A stretch of 35,438 bases of DNA from Ignavibacteria bacterium (lineage in GTDB: Bacteria > Bacteroidota > Ignavibacteria > Tepidaquicellales > Tepidaquicellaceae). A program made the position numbers and the translations under genes. This document shows positions 14,778 through 22,251 of this stretch, piece after piece. The DNA is taken from assembly GCA_016788375.1 (NCBI GenBank), contig JAEUSI010000016.1, positions 1 through 35,438 on the forward strand, read 5' to 3'. Below the pieces are notes generated by a model. The model saw only the letters and a program-made list of their open reading frames with translations. It was not told the origin of the DNA and searched no databases. The stretch's first letter is position 1. The number at the start of each line of letters is the position of its first letter.

Positions 14778-15659
14778 ATGAAGAAGATAAACATTTTTTA
14801 CATCTTATTTTTCATTGTCATCATTGCCTCGCTTTCTTATGTAGGGTGCAGTGAAGTGCAGGACAATCTGGTGGAAGCGCCGAACATTGACAGCTTGCAT
14901 CCGCCGGGATGGGCGGATACTGATTCTCCGAATTTTCACGGGCAGTATATTTATGACAATAAACAATGGAATCTGATTCTTTGTCAGAACTGTCACGGAA
15001 GCAATTATCAGGGAGGAACCGCAGGTTCAAGCTGTCTTACATGTCATACTTCATCCGGCGGTCCGCAGAACTGCAGATTATGTCACGGCGGTGCTTCCGG
15101 ACATTCATATCCGCCGAAAGCACTTAACGGAGAAACAAGCGTAAGCTATATCGGAGTCGGAGTTCATCCTAATCATCTCGACTCGACACAGTACTCGGCT
15201 GAAGTTCCGTGCGGCGAATGTCATACACCTCTCGAAGGAGGATTCAGCAGTCCTGCACATATTGGAAATGATCCCGACGGCATTGCCGATATAAACTTCG
15301 GTGCGCTTGCAAATACAGTCACAACTTATGACGGAGGAGAGTTTGTTCCGAATCCTGTATGGGACAGAAACACAGCAACATGTTCAAATTCATACTGTCA
15401 CGGATATTTCAAAGACGGAAATCTTGATGCTGCTCCGGTCTGGACAAATCCGGAAAGCGTAAAATGCGGTTCCTGTCACGGTGATCCGGTAACGGGTAAT
15501 CCTAATCCGATACCAAACGGCAACTTCTTCCATCCGCATTTTTCCAATTTCACGATAAATACATGTTACGAGTGTCACGGGCTTGTAATAAACAACGCAG
15601 GTGTGATTATTGACAAGACAAAGCACGTTAACGGAGTTGTAAATTTCAACAGCAGATAA
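14778..15659 (+). CDS. 7-heme lipoprotein cytochrome with CX4CH/CxxCH domain
   Basis: 293 aa. The signal peptide ends in a lipobox YVGC with acylated C24. Six CxxCH motifs and one CX4CH are present. The segment ATCSNSYCHG...W...CGSCHG closely follows the 'CX4CH...CX2CH' domain found in outer-surface cytochromes of Geobacter. Lipid anchoring and the family point to the outer membrane, possibly the cell surface, where it would be the terminal, substrate-facing cytochrome of the conduit (the OmcB/MtrC position). It is the last gene before the intrinsic terminator; a 77-base gap precedes it, without an evident promoter. Surface exposure is inferred. Confidence 0.87.
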   Translation: MKKINIFYILFFIVIIASLSYVGCSEVQDNLVEAPNIDSLHPPGWADTDSPNFHGQYIYDNKQWNLILCQNCHGSNYQGGTAGSSCLTCHTSSGGPQNCRLCHGGASGHSYPPKALNGETSVSYIGVGVHPNHLDSTQYSAEVPCGECHTPLEGGFSSPAHIGNDPDGIADINFGALANTVTTYDGGEFVPNPVWDRNTATCSNSYCHGYFKDGNLDAAPVWTNPESVKCGSCHGDPVTGNPNPIPNGNFFHPHFSNFTINTCYECHGLVINNAGVIIDKTKHVNGVVNFNSR

Positions 15660-15687
15660 AAATTTTTAATCTTTAATCATGAAAATT

Positions 15688-15717
15688 CCGGAGTCTGAGT
15701 TCAGGCTCCGGTTTTTT
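15688..15717 (+). terminator. Strong intrinsic terminator ending the cytochrome operon
   Basis: CCGGAGTCTG pairs with CAGGCTCCGG (one G-T wobble) around the loop AGTT and is followed by TTTTTT. It lies 29 bases after the 7-heme lipoprotein stop and is the best terminator in the window. Confidence 0.9.
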
Positions 15718-15857
15718 ATTTCCGGTTATATAACAGTATCATTCAAATCCGAATCTGTATATTGTTTTTTAAAATTAGTTCTGATAGTTTGTTTAAAAAT
15801 ATTTCCTGCAAAACACCCTCGCATTATACAGAGTTTAAATTTATTTATATTCAGTAA

Positions 15858-16997
15858 ATGGCAATAAGAAGTTTAATATACCTGTTACTTGGATTAGTGT
15901 CTTATTCCTGCTTTTCAACCAGTCTGAATAAACCTCTGGAAGTAAATGAAAAAGAAGACTGGCTGATGATAGGAGGGAATCCGGAAAAAACAAACATTTC
16001 AAAGTCACCCGACGCTTTAAATCCGCCGTTTAAACTTTACTGGCAGTATAATGTAGACGGAGGTCTGGCAAGAAACTGTCTTTCCGCAAGCGATGCCGTG
16101 CTTTTCGTGAGCACGCTCAATGAAGAGCAGTATTCTCTTGATATATTCAGCGGCAAAAGCCTTGGCAGAATAAATACGCACGGTGCTTCATTTTCAACTC
16201 CACTGGTTTTTAAAAATAATATTATCCTTTGTTCATCCGGAGACAGGGACAGCAGAATTTTCAGTTATAATCTTATCATCGGAGAAAACATGTGGAAAAG
16301 AAACGTGAAATGGGTAGAGTCTTCGCCGGTGCTGAAAGATAACAGTATTTTAGTCAGCAATACAAGCGGCGAACTTTATAAACTGAATGCTTCAACGGGA
16401 AGTATAGCCTGGAAAGCAAAGACGGGAAAGAGATTAAGTTCATTTTACACAAGCCCGGCAGTCTCGGATGACAATGCTTTTCTCGGAAGCAATGACAGTT
16501 ATATGTATGCTTTTGAACTGAAGCACGGAAAACTGATATGGAAATTCAAAACCGGAGGTCCGGTCTTTTGCGATGCCGCTTTATTTAACGGAAGATTATA
16601 CTTCGGTTCCGATGACAGAAATTTTTACTGCATGGATACATCAGGCAATCTGATCTGGAAAAAATTTTTAAATACAAAATATCTTTCCTCACCTACATTT
16701 TACAGAGAAACCGTTATCATATCCGGAATTGACGGAAATGTATATTCGCTTGACACTGCAGGAGGAAACATTAAATGGAAGTTCGGTTCATACGGTACTA
16801 TTTCCGCGTCTCCGCTGCTTCACGGTGATAAAATATTCATCGGTTCCTATGATAAGAACTTCTATTGCTTAAATGCCGAAAACGGGAAGGAACTTTGGAA
16901 ATATTTATGCGATGCCCGGATACATACAAGCGCCGTAATCTGGAAGGAATATATCTTTGCGGCGAGTGATGATAAATACGTTTATTGCTTTAAATAA
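15858..16997 (+). CDS. PQQ-type (BamB-like) beta-propeller, probably envelope-located
   Basis: 379 aa. Hydrophobic N-terminus with a Cys at 18 (SYSC); the lipobox is weak, so a lipoprotein is possible but not certain. The rest is a series of blades with the W-K-x-x-x-G and L-x-x-x-x-G-x-x-x-W signature of PQQ-like propeller repeats (AWKAKTG, IWKFKTGG, IKWKFGS, ELWKY). The PQQ-dehydrogenase cofactor site and calcium ligands cannot be picked out, so an enzyme role is not supported. A scaffold role like BamB is as likely. It follows the cytochrome terminator by about 140 bases and precedes the PEGA gene by 14 bases, forming a separate small unit. Whether it serves the cytochromes is unknown. Confidence 0.82.
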   Translation: MAIRSLIYLLLGLVSYSCFSTSLNKPLEVNEKEDWLMIGGNPEKTNISKSPDALNPPFKLYWQYNVDGGLARNCLSASDAVLFVSTLNEEQYSLDIFSGKSLGRINTHGASFSTPLVFKNNIILCSSGDRDSRIFSYNLIIGENMWKRNVKWVESSPVLKDNSILVSNTSGELYKLNASTGSIAWKAKTGKRLSSFYTSPAVSDDNAFLGSNDSYMYAFELKHGKLIWKFKTGGPVFCDAALFNGRLYFGSDDRNFYCMDTSGNLIWKKFLNTKYLSSPTFYRETVIISGIDGNVYSLDTAGGNIKWKFGSYGTISASPLLHGDKIFIGSYDKNFYCLNAENGKELWKYLCDARIHTSAVIWKEYIFAASDDKYVYCFK

Positions 16998-17000
16998 TTC

Positions 17001-17008
17001 TATCTTTG
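17001..17008 (+). promoter_or_regulatory. Possible Bacteroidota -7 element before the PEGA gene
   Basis: TATCTTTG fits TAnnTTTG and lies three bases before the ATG at 17012, the same spacing as the motif before the sigma-54 activator. The site sits in a 14-base intergenic gap inside a likely operon, so chance is a real alternative. Confidence 0.25.
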
Positions 17009-17011
17009 TTT

Positions 17012-17851
17012 ATGCTGTCACGGAATATAATATTACTGCTTATAACTCTCTTTTCAATCGCGGCATATTCACAGCACGATCCGGAGAATTTGACGGATTC
17101 GGTCAGAACTTCCGCCGACACATTGACATCAGAAGATTCGGTTAAGAGTTTCGGAATCAGTATCTATTCGAATACAGAAAATGCCGAAGTTTATATTGAC
17201 ACATTTTTAATAGGCAGGACTCCGCTGATAAATTACATTATAAAGGAAGGTGAATATAAATTTAAAATTATGAATCCTGCATCCGAAGTTCTCTGGCAGA
17301 ATGATAATATAACAGCTGATGTCAGAATTACCCGTGACACGGTGCTTAACCTCAATTTCAGATATTATTATTTTTTCAATTCAGAACCGTTTAATGCGCA
17401 GATATTTTATAAAGACTCACTTCTGGGATTTACACCGTACAGAAATCTGCTTGACACAAAGCTGAACGGTAATCTTGTATTCAAGAAAGAAAACTACTTT
17501 GATTTTATATATGATTTCAGAAATTATAACTACAAGACGGGAGCATTTGTAAAATTGATTCCGCTTAATCCGGGAGTAACCGATAATGTTGTTTACAAAA
17601 ACAGGGGGACTCAATTTAAAACAAAACGCAGTCTTTTTCCTGTGCTCGGACTGGGATTAGCTTCGGTAACCGGAGCGGTTTTCTGTTACAATTTCAAGAA
17701 CACTTCAAACGCAGCTTATGCAAATTATCTTTTAACAGGAAACAGGGAGAAACTTGATGAATCGAATACATACGACAGGTATTTTATTGCGACACTTATA
17801 CTGATGCAGGCAGCAATAGGAGGACTGATTTACTTTTTGTTTTTTGACTGA
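17012..17851 (+). CDS. PEGA-domain protein with signal peptide and C-terminal membrane helices
   Basis: 279 aa from the ATG; an in-frame TTG six bases earlier is less likely. A signal peptide ends near AYS-Q. One PEGA domain is clear (ISIYSNTENAEVYID...IGRTPL...EGEYKFKI, about 48-90), and a second, weaker one follows (FNAQIFYKDSLLGFTPY). Two hydrophobic helices (about 208-228 and 259-279) end the protein. PEGA domains occur in surface and cell-envelope proteins and usually bind or present other domains. The gene is 14 bases downstream of the propeller gene and runs into the convergent permease gene with only two bases between stops, so it has no room for its own terminator there. Function unknown. 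Confidence 0.72.
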   Translation: MLSRNIILLLITLFSIAAYSQHDPENLTDSVRTSADTLTSEDSVKSFGISIYSNTENAEVYIDTFLIGRTPLINYIIKEGEYKFKIMNPASEVLWQNDNITADVRITRDTVLNLNFRYYYFFNSEPFNAQIFYKDSLLGFTPYRNLLDTKLNGNLVFKKENYFDFIYDFRNYNYKTGAFVKLIPLNPGVTDNVVYKNRGTQFKTKRSLFPVLGLGLASVTGAVFCYNFKNTSNAAYANYLLTGNREKLDESNTYDRYFIATLILMQAAIGGLIYFLFFD

Positions 17852-17853
17852 AA

Positions 17854-18750
17854 TCAGTCTGCTATCTTGATGACCTCAGAAGGCTTCACGAAAAAATTTC
17901 TCCAGATAATTGCTGCTATAATAATCAGAGAGCCGGCAATGGAATACACCGTCGGAACTTCACCTACGCCGAGAAAGACCCAGACAGGATTTAAGATCGC
18001 TTCAAGCATTGCAATAATCATGGATTCGGTTGCGGAAATATATCTGATGCCTTCGTTAAAAATTATATAGCTGATACCGATTTGAAATACACCCATGAAC
18101 AAAAGAATCACCAGCTGTGTTGATTCTATGATCAGTTTATCATAAACAGCCGGAAGGCAAAGAAGGCATACTAGAATGTTTCCGGCAATGATGTAAATAA
18201 TCGTACTTTCGCTTTTATGAATCTGCTTTTTCCATTTTAAAAAAAGAGAGAAAAGCGCGAAACAGATCCCGGATGATATTGCAAAAAGATTACCTTTAAC
18301 GGAGGAAAGATCAAGCTTGCCGAAAAAGAAAAGCACCATACCGATTAAGCAAAAAATCAGGGCTGTCAGATTTTTCTTTTCGAATTTTGTTTTCAGAAAA
18401 ACGGGTTCAAGTATAAGAAGATATACAGGAGCAGTGAACTGAAGAAATATCGCATTCGCGGCAGTAGTAAGCTTAGTCGCAACAACAAAAAGAATAAGTA
18501 TAAGTGCATAGGAAACGCTGCATAGAACCGAGACAACACCGAATTCAAACTTCAGATCAGTTTTTCTAATATAGGAAATTATTAAAATTGTAATTGCCGC
18601 GATAAGCGACCGGTAAAAGGAAATCTGAAATGCATCAAGCTTCAGAACTTTTATGAATAATCCGCCCGAGCTCCACATCAGAGCCGCAAAGCTTATATAA
18701 ATCAAACCTTTTTTATGCTGCGGAATCCGCGAAAGCAGACTATCTTTCAT
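17854..18750 (-). CDS. EamA/DMT-family permease
   Basis: 298 aa with about ten hydrophobic helices arranged as two EamA halves. Features include SFAALMWSSGGLFIKVL at the start of the first half and a C-terminal half ending in SLIIIAAIIW. Members export metabolites such as amino acids or their analogues, but the substrate cannot be told from sequence. It is convergent with the PEGA gene (two-base gap). The 159 bases between it and the threonine dehydrogenase gene show no obvious promoter. Confidence 0.9.
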   Translation of the reverse strand: MKDSLLSRIPQHKKGLIYISFAALMWSSGGLFIKVLKLDAFQISFYRSLIAAITILIISYIRKTDLKFEFGVVSVLCSVSYALILILFVVATKLTTAANAIFLQFTAPVYLLILEPVFLKTKFEKKNLTALIFCLIGMVLFFFGKLDLSSVKGNLFAISSGICFALFSLFLKWKKQIHKSESTIIYIIAGNILVCLLCLPAVYDKLIIESTQLVILLFMGVFQIGISYIIFNEGIRYISATESMIIAMLEAILNPVWVFLGVGEVPTVYSIAGSLIIIAAIIWRNFFVKPSEVIKIAD

Positions 18751-18909
18751 AATTCCGGTTTGTGAAGACCATAAGCTGAACTTACTTTAAATTAATTCTT
18801 ACTTCTTCTCTTCAATGATCCATTAAATTCTTTTCAGAAATTTTTTAAAAAAAGGAGAGGATCAATAAGAATAAAATTATTCAAACAAAAACAATTCTTT
18901 CAAAAAATC

Positions 18910-19866
18910 TCATTTTGCTTTTTCAAGTTTCTTACCTGTCTCTTCAAGCATAATACGCGTCATTTTTTCAAGGTCGTATTCATGCTTCCAGTTCCAGTCA
19001 TTTCTAGCGACACTGTCATCAATGCTCTGAGGCCATGATTCGGCAATTGCCTGCCTGAAATCAGGTTTATAGGTTATTTCAAATCCCGGAACGGATTTTT
19101 TGATCTCATCCGATAATTCCTTCGGGTCAAAGGTTATTCCACTGATATTATAACTTGAACGAATTGACAATTTATTTTCATTTGCCTCCATTAATTCTAT
19201 GGTTGCGCGGATGGCATCAGGCATAAACATCATCGGAAGTTTCGTGTCAGGTTTCAGAAAACATTCATATTTTCCTTTTTCAACGGCGTCATAAAAAATC
19301 TCAACCGCATAATCCGTAGTTCCGCCGCCGGCTTCGGTTTTGTAACTTATCAGTCCCGGATATCTGATGCTTCTCACATCGAGAGAAAATCTTTTATAAT
19401 AATATTCGCACCATCTTTCTCCGGCAAGTTTGCTTATACCGTAAACTGTATTAGGTTCGGTGAAAGTAAGCTGAGGAGTATTGATTTTAGGAGTTGTAAG
19501 ACCGAATACTGCAATAGAACTCGGCCAGAAAATCTTTTTCACGCCGACTTCTCTTGCAAGGTCAAGTATATTAAGCAGACTTCTCATGTTAATATCCCAG
19601 GCCTGAAGCGGCAGCCTTTCTGCATTTCCGGATAAAACTGCAGCGAGCAAATAAATCTGCGTTATCTTATACCGGATTACAAAATGTATGAGCCGTTTTT
19701 CATCCATTACATCAAGTATCTGAAAAGGTCCGCTTTTCTTTACGTCTTTCGGTGCATCTTTAATATCAGTTGCATACACATTCGAATCTCCGTATACATT
19801 TCTTAATGCAAGCGTAAGCTCGGAGCCTATCTGACCTGCCGCTCCGATTACAAGAATTTTTTCCAT
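18910..19866 (-). CDS. L-threonine 3-dehydrogenase, SDR (epimerase-like) type
   Basis: 318 aa. A Rossmann motif GAAGQIG (8-14) binds NAD. The extended-SDR catalytic set is Ser 116/117 in WPSSIAVFG and Y142-x3-K146 in YGISK. The segments GGGTTDYAVEIFYDA and WPQSIDDSVARNDW are characteristic of the epimerase-like L-threonine 3-dehydrogenases of Bacteroidota, which oxidise L-threonine to 2-amino-3-ketobutyrate in the cytosol. The usual partner, 2-amino-3-ketobutyrate CoA ligase, is not in this window. A sugar-nucleotide epimerase is the alternative, made less likely by these segments. Confidence 0.85.
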   Translation of the reverse strand: MEKILVIGAAGQIGSELTLALRNVYGDSNVYATDIKDAPKDVKKSGPFQILDVMDEKRLIHFVIRYKITQIYLLAAVLSGNAERLPLQAWDINMRSLLNILDLAREVGVKKIFWPSSIAVFGLTTPKINTPQLTFTEPNTVYGISKLAGERWCEYYYKRFSLDVRSIRYPGLISYKTEAGGGTTDYAVEIFYDAVEKGKYECFLKPDTKLPMMFMPDAIRATIELMEANENKLSIRSSYNISGITFDPKELSDEIKKSVPGFEITYKPDFRQAIAESWPQSIDDSVARNDWNWKHEYDLEKMTRIMLEETGKKLEKAK

Positions 19867-20003
19867 TTTTGGTTTAAGTATGTTTTTCTTAAAGTCTAAA
19901 AACCCGAAGAATATCAGCTGAATAAATCTTTACATAAAATATACTGATTTTTGTACAGTAATGAAAAATCTATGAAACTACGGGTATTTGAAGCCGGTAA
20001 AAA

Positions 20004-20441
20004 TTATTTTGGATCAAGTTTTTTTATTATTTCTTCCTGTTTCTGAATTTCAATATCAGTAAGCGGAATGCCTTTCTGTATTTTCTGCTGTATCTGAGAA
20101 TAAGGCATCCAGACTTCTTCTATCTGCTGAACTTTCCTGTCGTCTTTAAGATGATCCACTCCTGCATTAAACTTTCCCTGTTTGAAAATTCCGAGCGCTT
20201 TCTGATAAGCGTCAATGGACAGGTCATACTGCTGAAGCGAGTTGAATGCTCTTCCCATATACATATAAGCTTCTCCGAAATCCGGATTTTCAGAAATCGC
20301 TTTCTGAAAATTAGGAATGCATTCACTGTATTTCTTTTCCTGAAACATCTGCACTCCCTTATCATAACTTTCTTTTCCTTTTGAAGAACAGCCGGCGATG
20401 ACAAATAATAAAAGTATTATAAAAACCTTTTTATTTAACAT
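20004..20441 (-). CDS. Small TPR lipoprotein
   Basis: 145 aa. A lipoprotein signal peptide ends VIAGC with acylated C18. Two TPR repeats follow (about 24-92: SYDKGVQMFQEKKYSECIPNFQKA class, then AYMYMGRAFNSLQQYDLSIDAYQKA). The C-terminal third is a charged helix. TPRs mediate protein contacts; the lipid anchor places it in the envelope. It lies between the threonine dehydrogenase (137-base gap) and the AtuA-family gene (110-base gap) on the same strand, with no evident functional link. Confidence 0.8.
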   Translation of the reverse strand: MLNKKVFIILLLFVIAGCSSKGKESYDKGVQMFQEKKYSECIPNFQKAISENPDFGEAYMYMGRAFNSLQQYDLSIDAYQKALGIFKQGKFNAGVDHLKDDRKVQQIEEVWMPYSQIQQKIQKGIPLTDIEIQKQEEIIKKLDPK

Positions 20442-20551
20442 GTTTTTAAAATAATTAATAATTAATAGCTTGGTTATTTAGTATCTTTTAAAGCTTTATT
20501 GCAGATTCTGTAAATCTCATAATTTTAAAAAAAAATCTTGATTCCTGATTC

Positions 20552-21919
20552 TCAACTATTATTTGACACAACCACAACATCCGGTTTTACTTCTTTTTTC
20601 GGTATCAGCGCCGGCCAGTATGCAACCACTTCAGACGGTTTCGGTCTTCCACCGGCAAAACCGGTGACTCCCGGAGGACCTGTCAGAATTAACGGAGCTA
20701 TTTCCATTCCGAATCTTTCTATTGCCTTTCTGTCCTGTGATCGTACTCCGATTCTCAGGACAACTTCATTCAGTTCGTCAAATGTTTTTGCCAGCGGACC
20801 GTGACATGCATTGTAACCCTGAAACTCTGTTCTGACCTCGTCAAATTTCAAGCCCAGATCATTTAACCTTAACCTTAAAATCCCGTCAGCGGCTTTTGCC
20901 TTTTCAAGCGCATCAGGCCATGAATAAGTAAGAGAACCGAATGCACTGTATCCGTCCGAATAAGACATTGACACTTTATAAAATTCCGTAGAAGGAAATC
21001 CTTTTACATCATAAACCCTTACTCTGTTTTCGCCGTTATCTTCAAGCTTTATGGAAGTAAAATCAGCAATGCAGTCGGGAGTGATATAATCTTTCGGATC
21101 ACCGATTTCATAAACGAGCTGCTCGCTGACAGTTTCGACGCTAACTCTTCCTCCGGTATTTTCATGTTTTGTAATAATGACTTCACCGTCAGGGAAAGCT
21201 TCCGCAATCGGAAATCCGATTCGTGCAAGATCCGGAATGCTTTTCCAGTTGCCGAGAAAATTTCCCCCGCTTGCCTGACCGCCGCATTCAAGTATATGAC
21301 CTGCAACGGTTCCCGCAGCCATCAGATCCCAGTTATTCATATCCCAGCCGAATTCATAAATCATCGGAGCCAGTGTCAGTCCTGTATCGGTAACTCTGCC
21401 GGTTATTACAATATCAGCTCCCTGTTTCAGGCATTCAACGACAGGAGCAGCGCCGAGATAAACATTTGCGCTCAGAATTCTGCTGCGCACAGACTTAACG
21501 CTTTCTCCTGATTCCATATTTTTAAGCTCGATGCCCCGGGATACAAGTTCGTCTATATTATCAAGAATATTGTCTCCCAGTACAATACCGATTTTCAGAT
21601 TTTTTATTCCGGTTTTATTAGCAACGGCAAAAATCGCATCACGGCAGGCAACAGGATTAACCCCGCCGCCGTTTGTAATTACTTTAATATTTTTTTCCTT
21701 TATGACAGGAAGAAGCCTCTCCATAAGAGGCGGAATATCACGCGCATATCCGAGATTCGGATCTTTGAGTTTTTGTTTCTGCAGAATGGACATTGTAACT
21801 TCGGCAAGATAATCCATCATTATATAATCAACGGGACCTCCGGTTGCCTGTTTAAATGGAGCATCTACAAGATCTCCCCAAAAACCCTGTCCGGAGGCAA
21901 TGCGAATTTTTTGTTTCAT
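20552..21919 (-). CDS. AtuA/DUF1446 family protein
   Basis: 455 aa matching the DUF1446 (acyclic terpene utilisation AtuA) family along its length: an N-terminal RIASGQGFWGD motif, TNGGGVNP near residue 85, DIVITGRVTDTGLTLAP, and a C-terminal GPPGVTGFAGGRPKPSEVV. Pseudomonas AtuA acts in the citronellol/geraniol catabolic pathway, but the biochemical step is not firmly known and members occur far outside terpene users. No acyl-CoA carboxylase or other atu gene is in the window, so a terpene role should not be assumed. The start is the first ATG (21919) after a 332-base divergent region. Cytosolic, no signal peptide. Confidence 0.82.
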   Translation of the reverse strand: MKQKIRIASGQGFWGDLVDAPFKQATGGPVDYIMMDYLAEVTMSILQKQKLKDPNLGYARDIPPLMERLLPVIKEKNIKVITNGGGVNPVACRDAIFAVANKTGIKNLKIGIVLGDNILDNIDELVSRGIELKNMESGESVKSVRSRILSANVYLGAAPVVECLKQGADIVITGRVTDTGLTLAPMIYEFGWDMNNWDLMAAGTVAGHILECGGQASGGNFLGNWKSIPDLARIGFPIAEAFPDGEVIITKHENTGGRVSVETVSEQLVYEIGDPKDYITPDCIADFTSIKLEDNGENRVRVYDVKGFPSTEFYKVSMSYSDGYSAFGSLTYSWPDALEKAKAADGILRLRLNDLGLKFDEVRTEFQGYNACHGPLAKTFDELNEVVLRIGVRSQDRKAIERFGMEIAPLILTGPPGVTGFAGGRPKPSEVVAYWPALIPKKEVKPDVVVVSNNS

Positions 21920-22251
21920 TTAACTGATTAATGTTTTTACTGAAAGCTTTAATCATTATGAAAGTAGCAATGAAATCAGCTAAAGCGAATAAATTTACTC
22001 CAAATTACTCAATTTAATTTTGTGTAACAATTTAAAAGTTGAAGTAATACCCGGATTGAACATTAAATTCTGCTGACGAAAGACAAAAATACATTGATTT
22101 GGTATTGGAATTGTTTTTGGATTTCTAATAAAGTTCATCATAATTAATTTTATACAATAAAAGCAGTGATTAATTAAAAAAGGACAGGAAATGAAAACTG
22201 CTTTTGAATTTTTCAGAGACAGTTTTTTAAAAAAATTAAATTTTAAAAATC
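21920..22251. other. 332-base divergent intergenic region
   Basis: Lies between the AtuA-family gene (minus) and the first FG-GAP gene (plus) and must hold both promoters. It is very AT-rich. A TGGTATTGGAATTGTT string at 22100-22115 has sigma-54-like spacing but departs at two key positions. A short reading frame starts at 22191 behind AGGACAGGAA and overlaps the FG-GAP gene start. Nothing else stands out. Confidence 0.5.

Noticed and set aside
15679-15867. Open frame of about 60 codons after the cytochrome operon
   Set aside because: It runs straight through the intrinsic terminator hairpin and T-run, has no RBS and overlaps the propeller start. Not a gene.
15858-16997. PQQ-dependent dehydrogenase feeding electrons to the cytochromes
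   Set aside because: Only the propeller repeats are seen, at a length short of alcohol or glucose dehydrogenases, and no cofactor-site motif can be recognised. A terminator separates it from the cytochrome operon.
17854-21919. Permease, threonine dehydrogenase, TPR lipoprotein and AtuA-family gene as one catabolic operon
   Set aside because: Same strand, but gaps are 110-160 bases and the families share no known pathway. Treated as separate genes.
22100-22115. TGGTATTGGAATTGTT as a third sigma-54 promoter, before the first FG-GAP gene
   Set aside because: It departs from consensus at the conserved C of -24 and the C of -12, and lies about 140 bases from the ATG. Not listed as a promoter.
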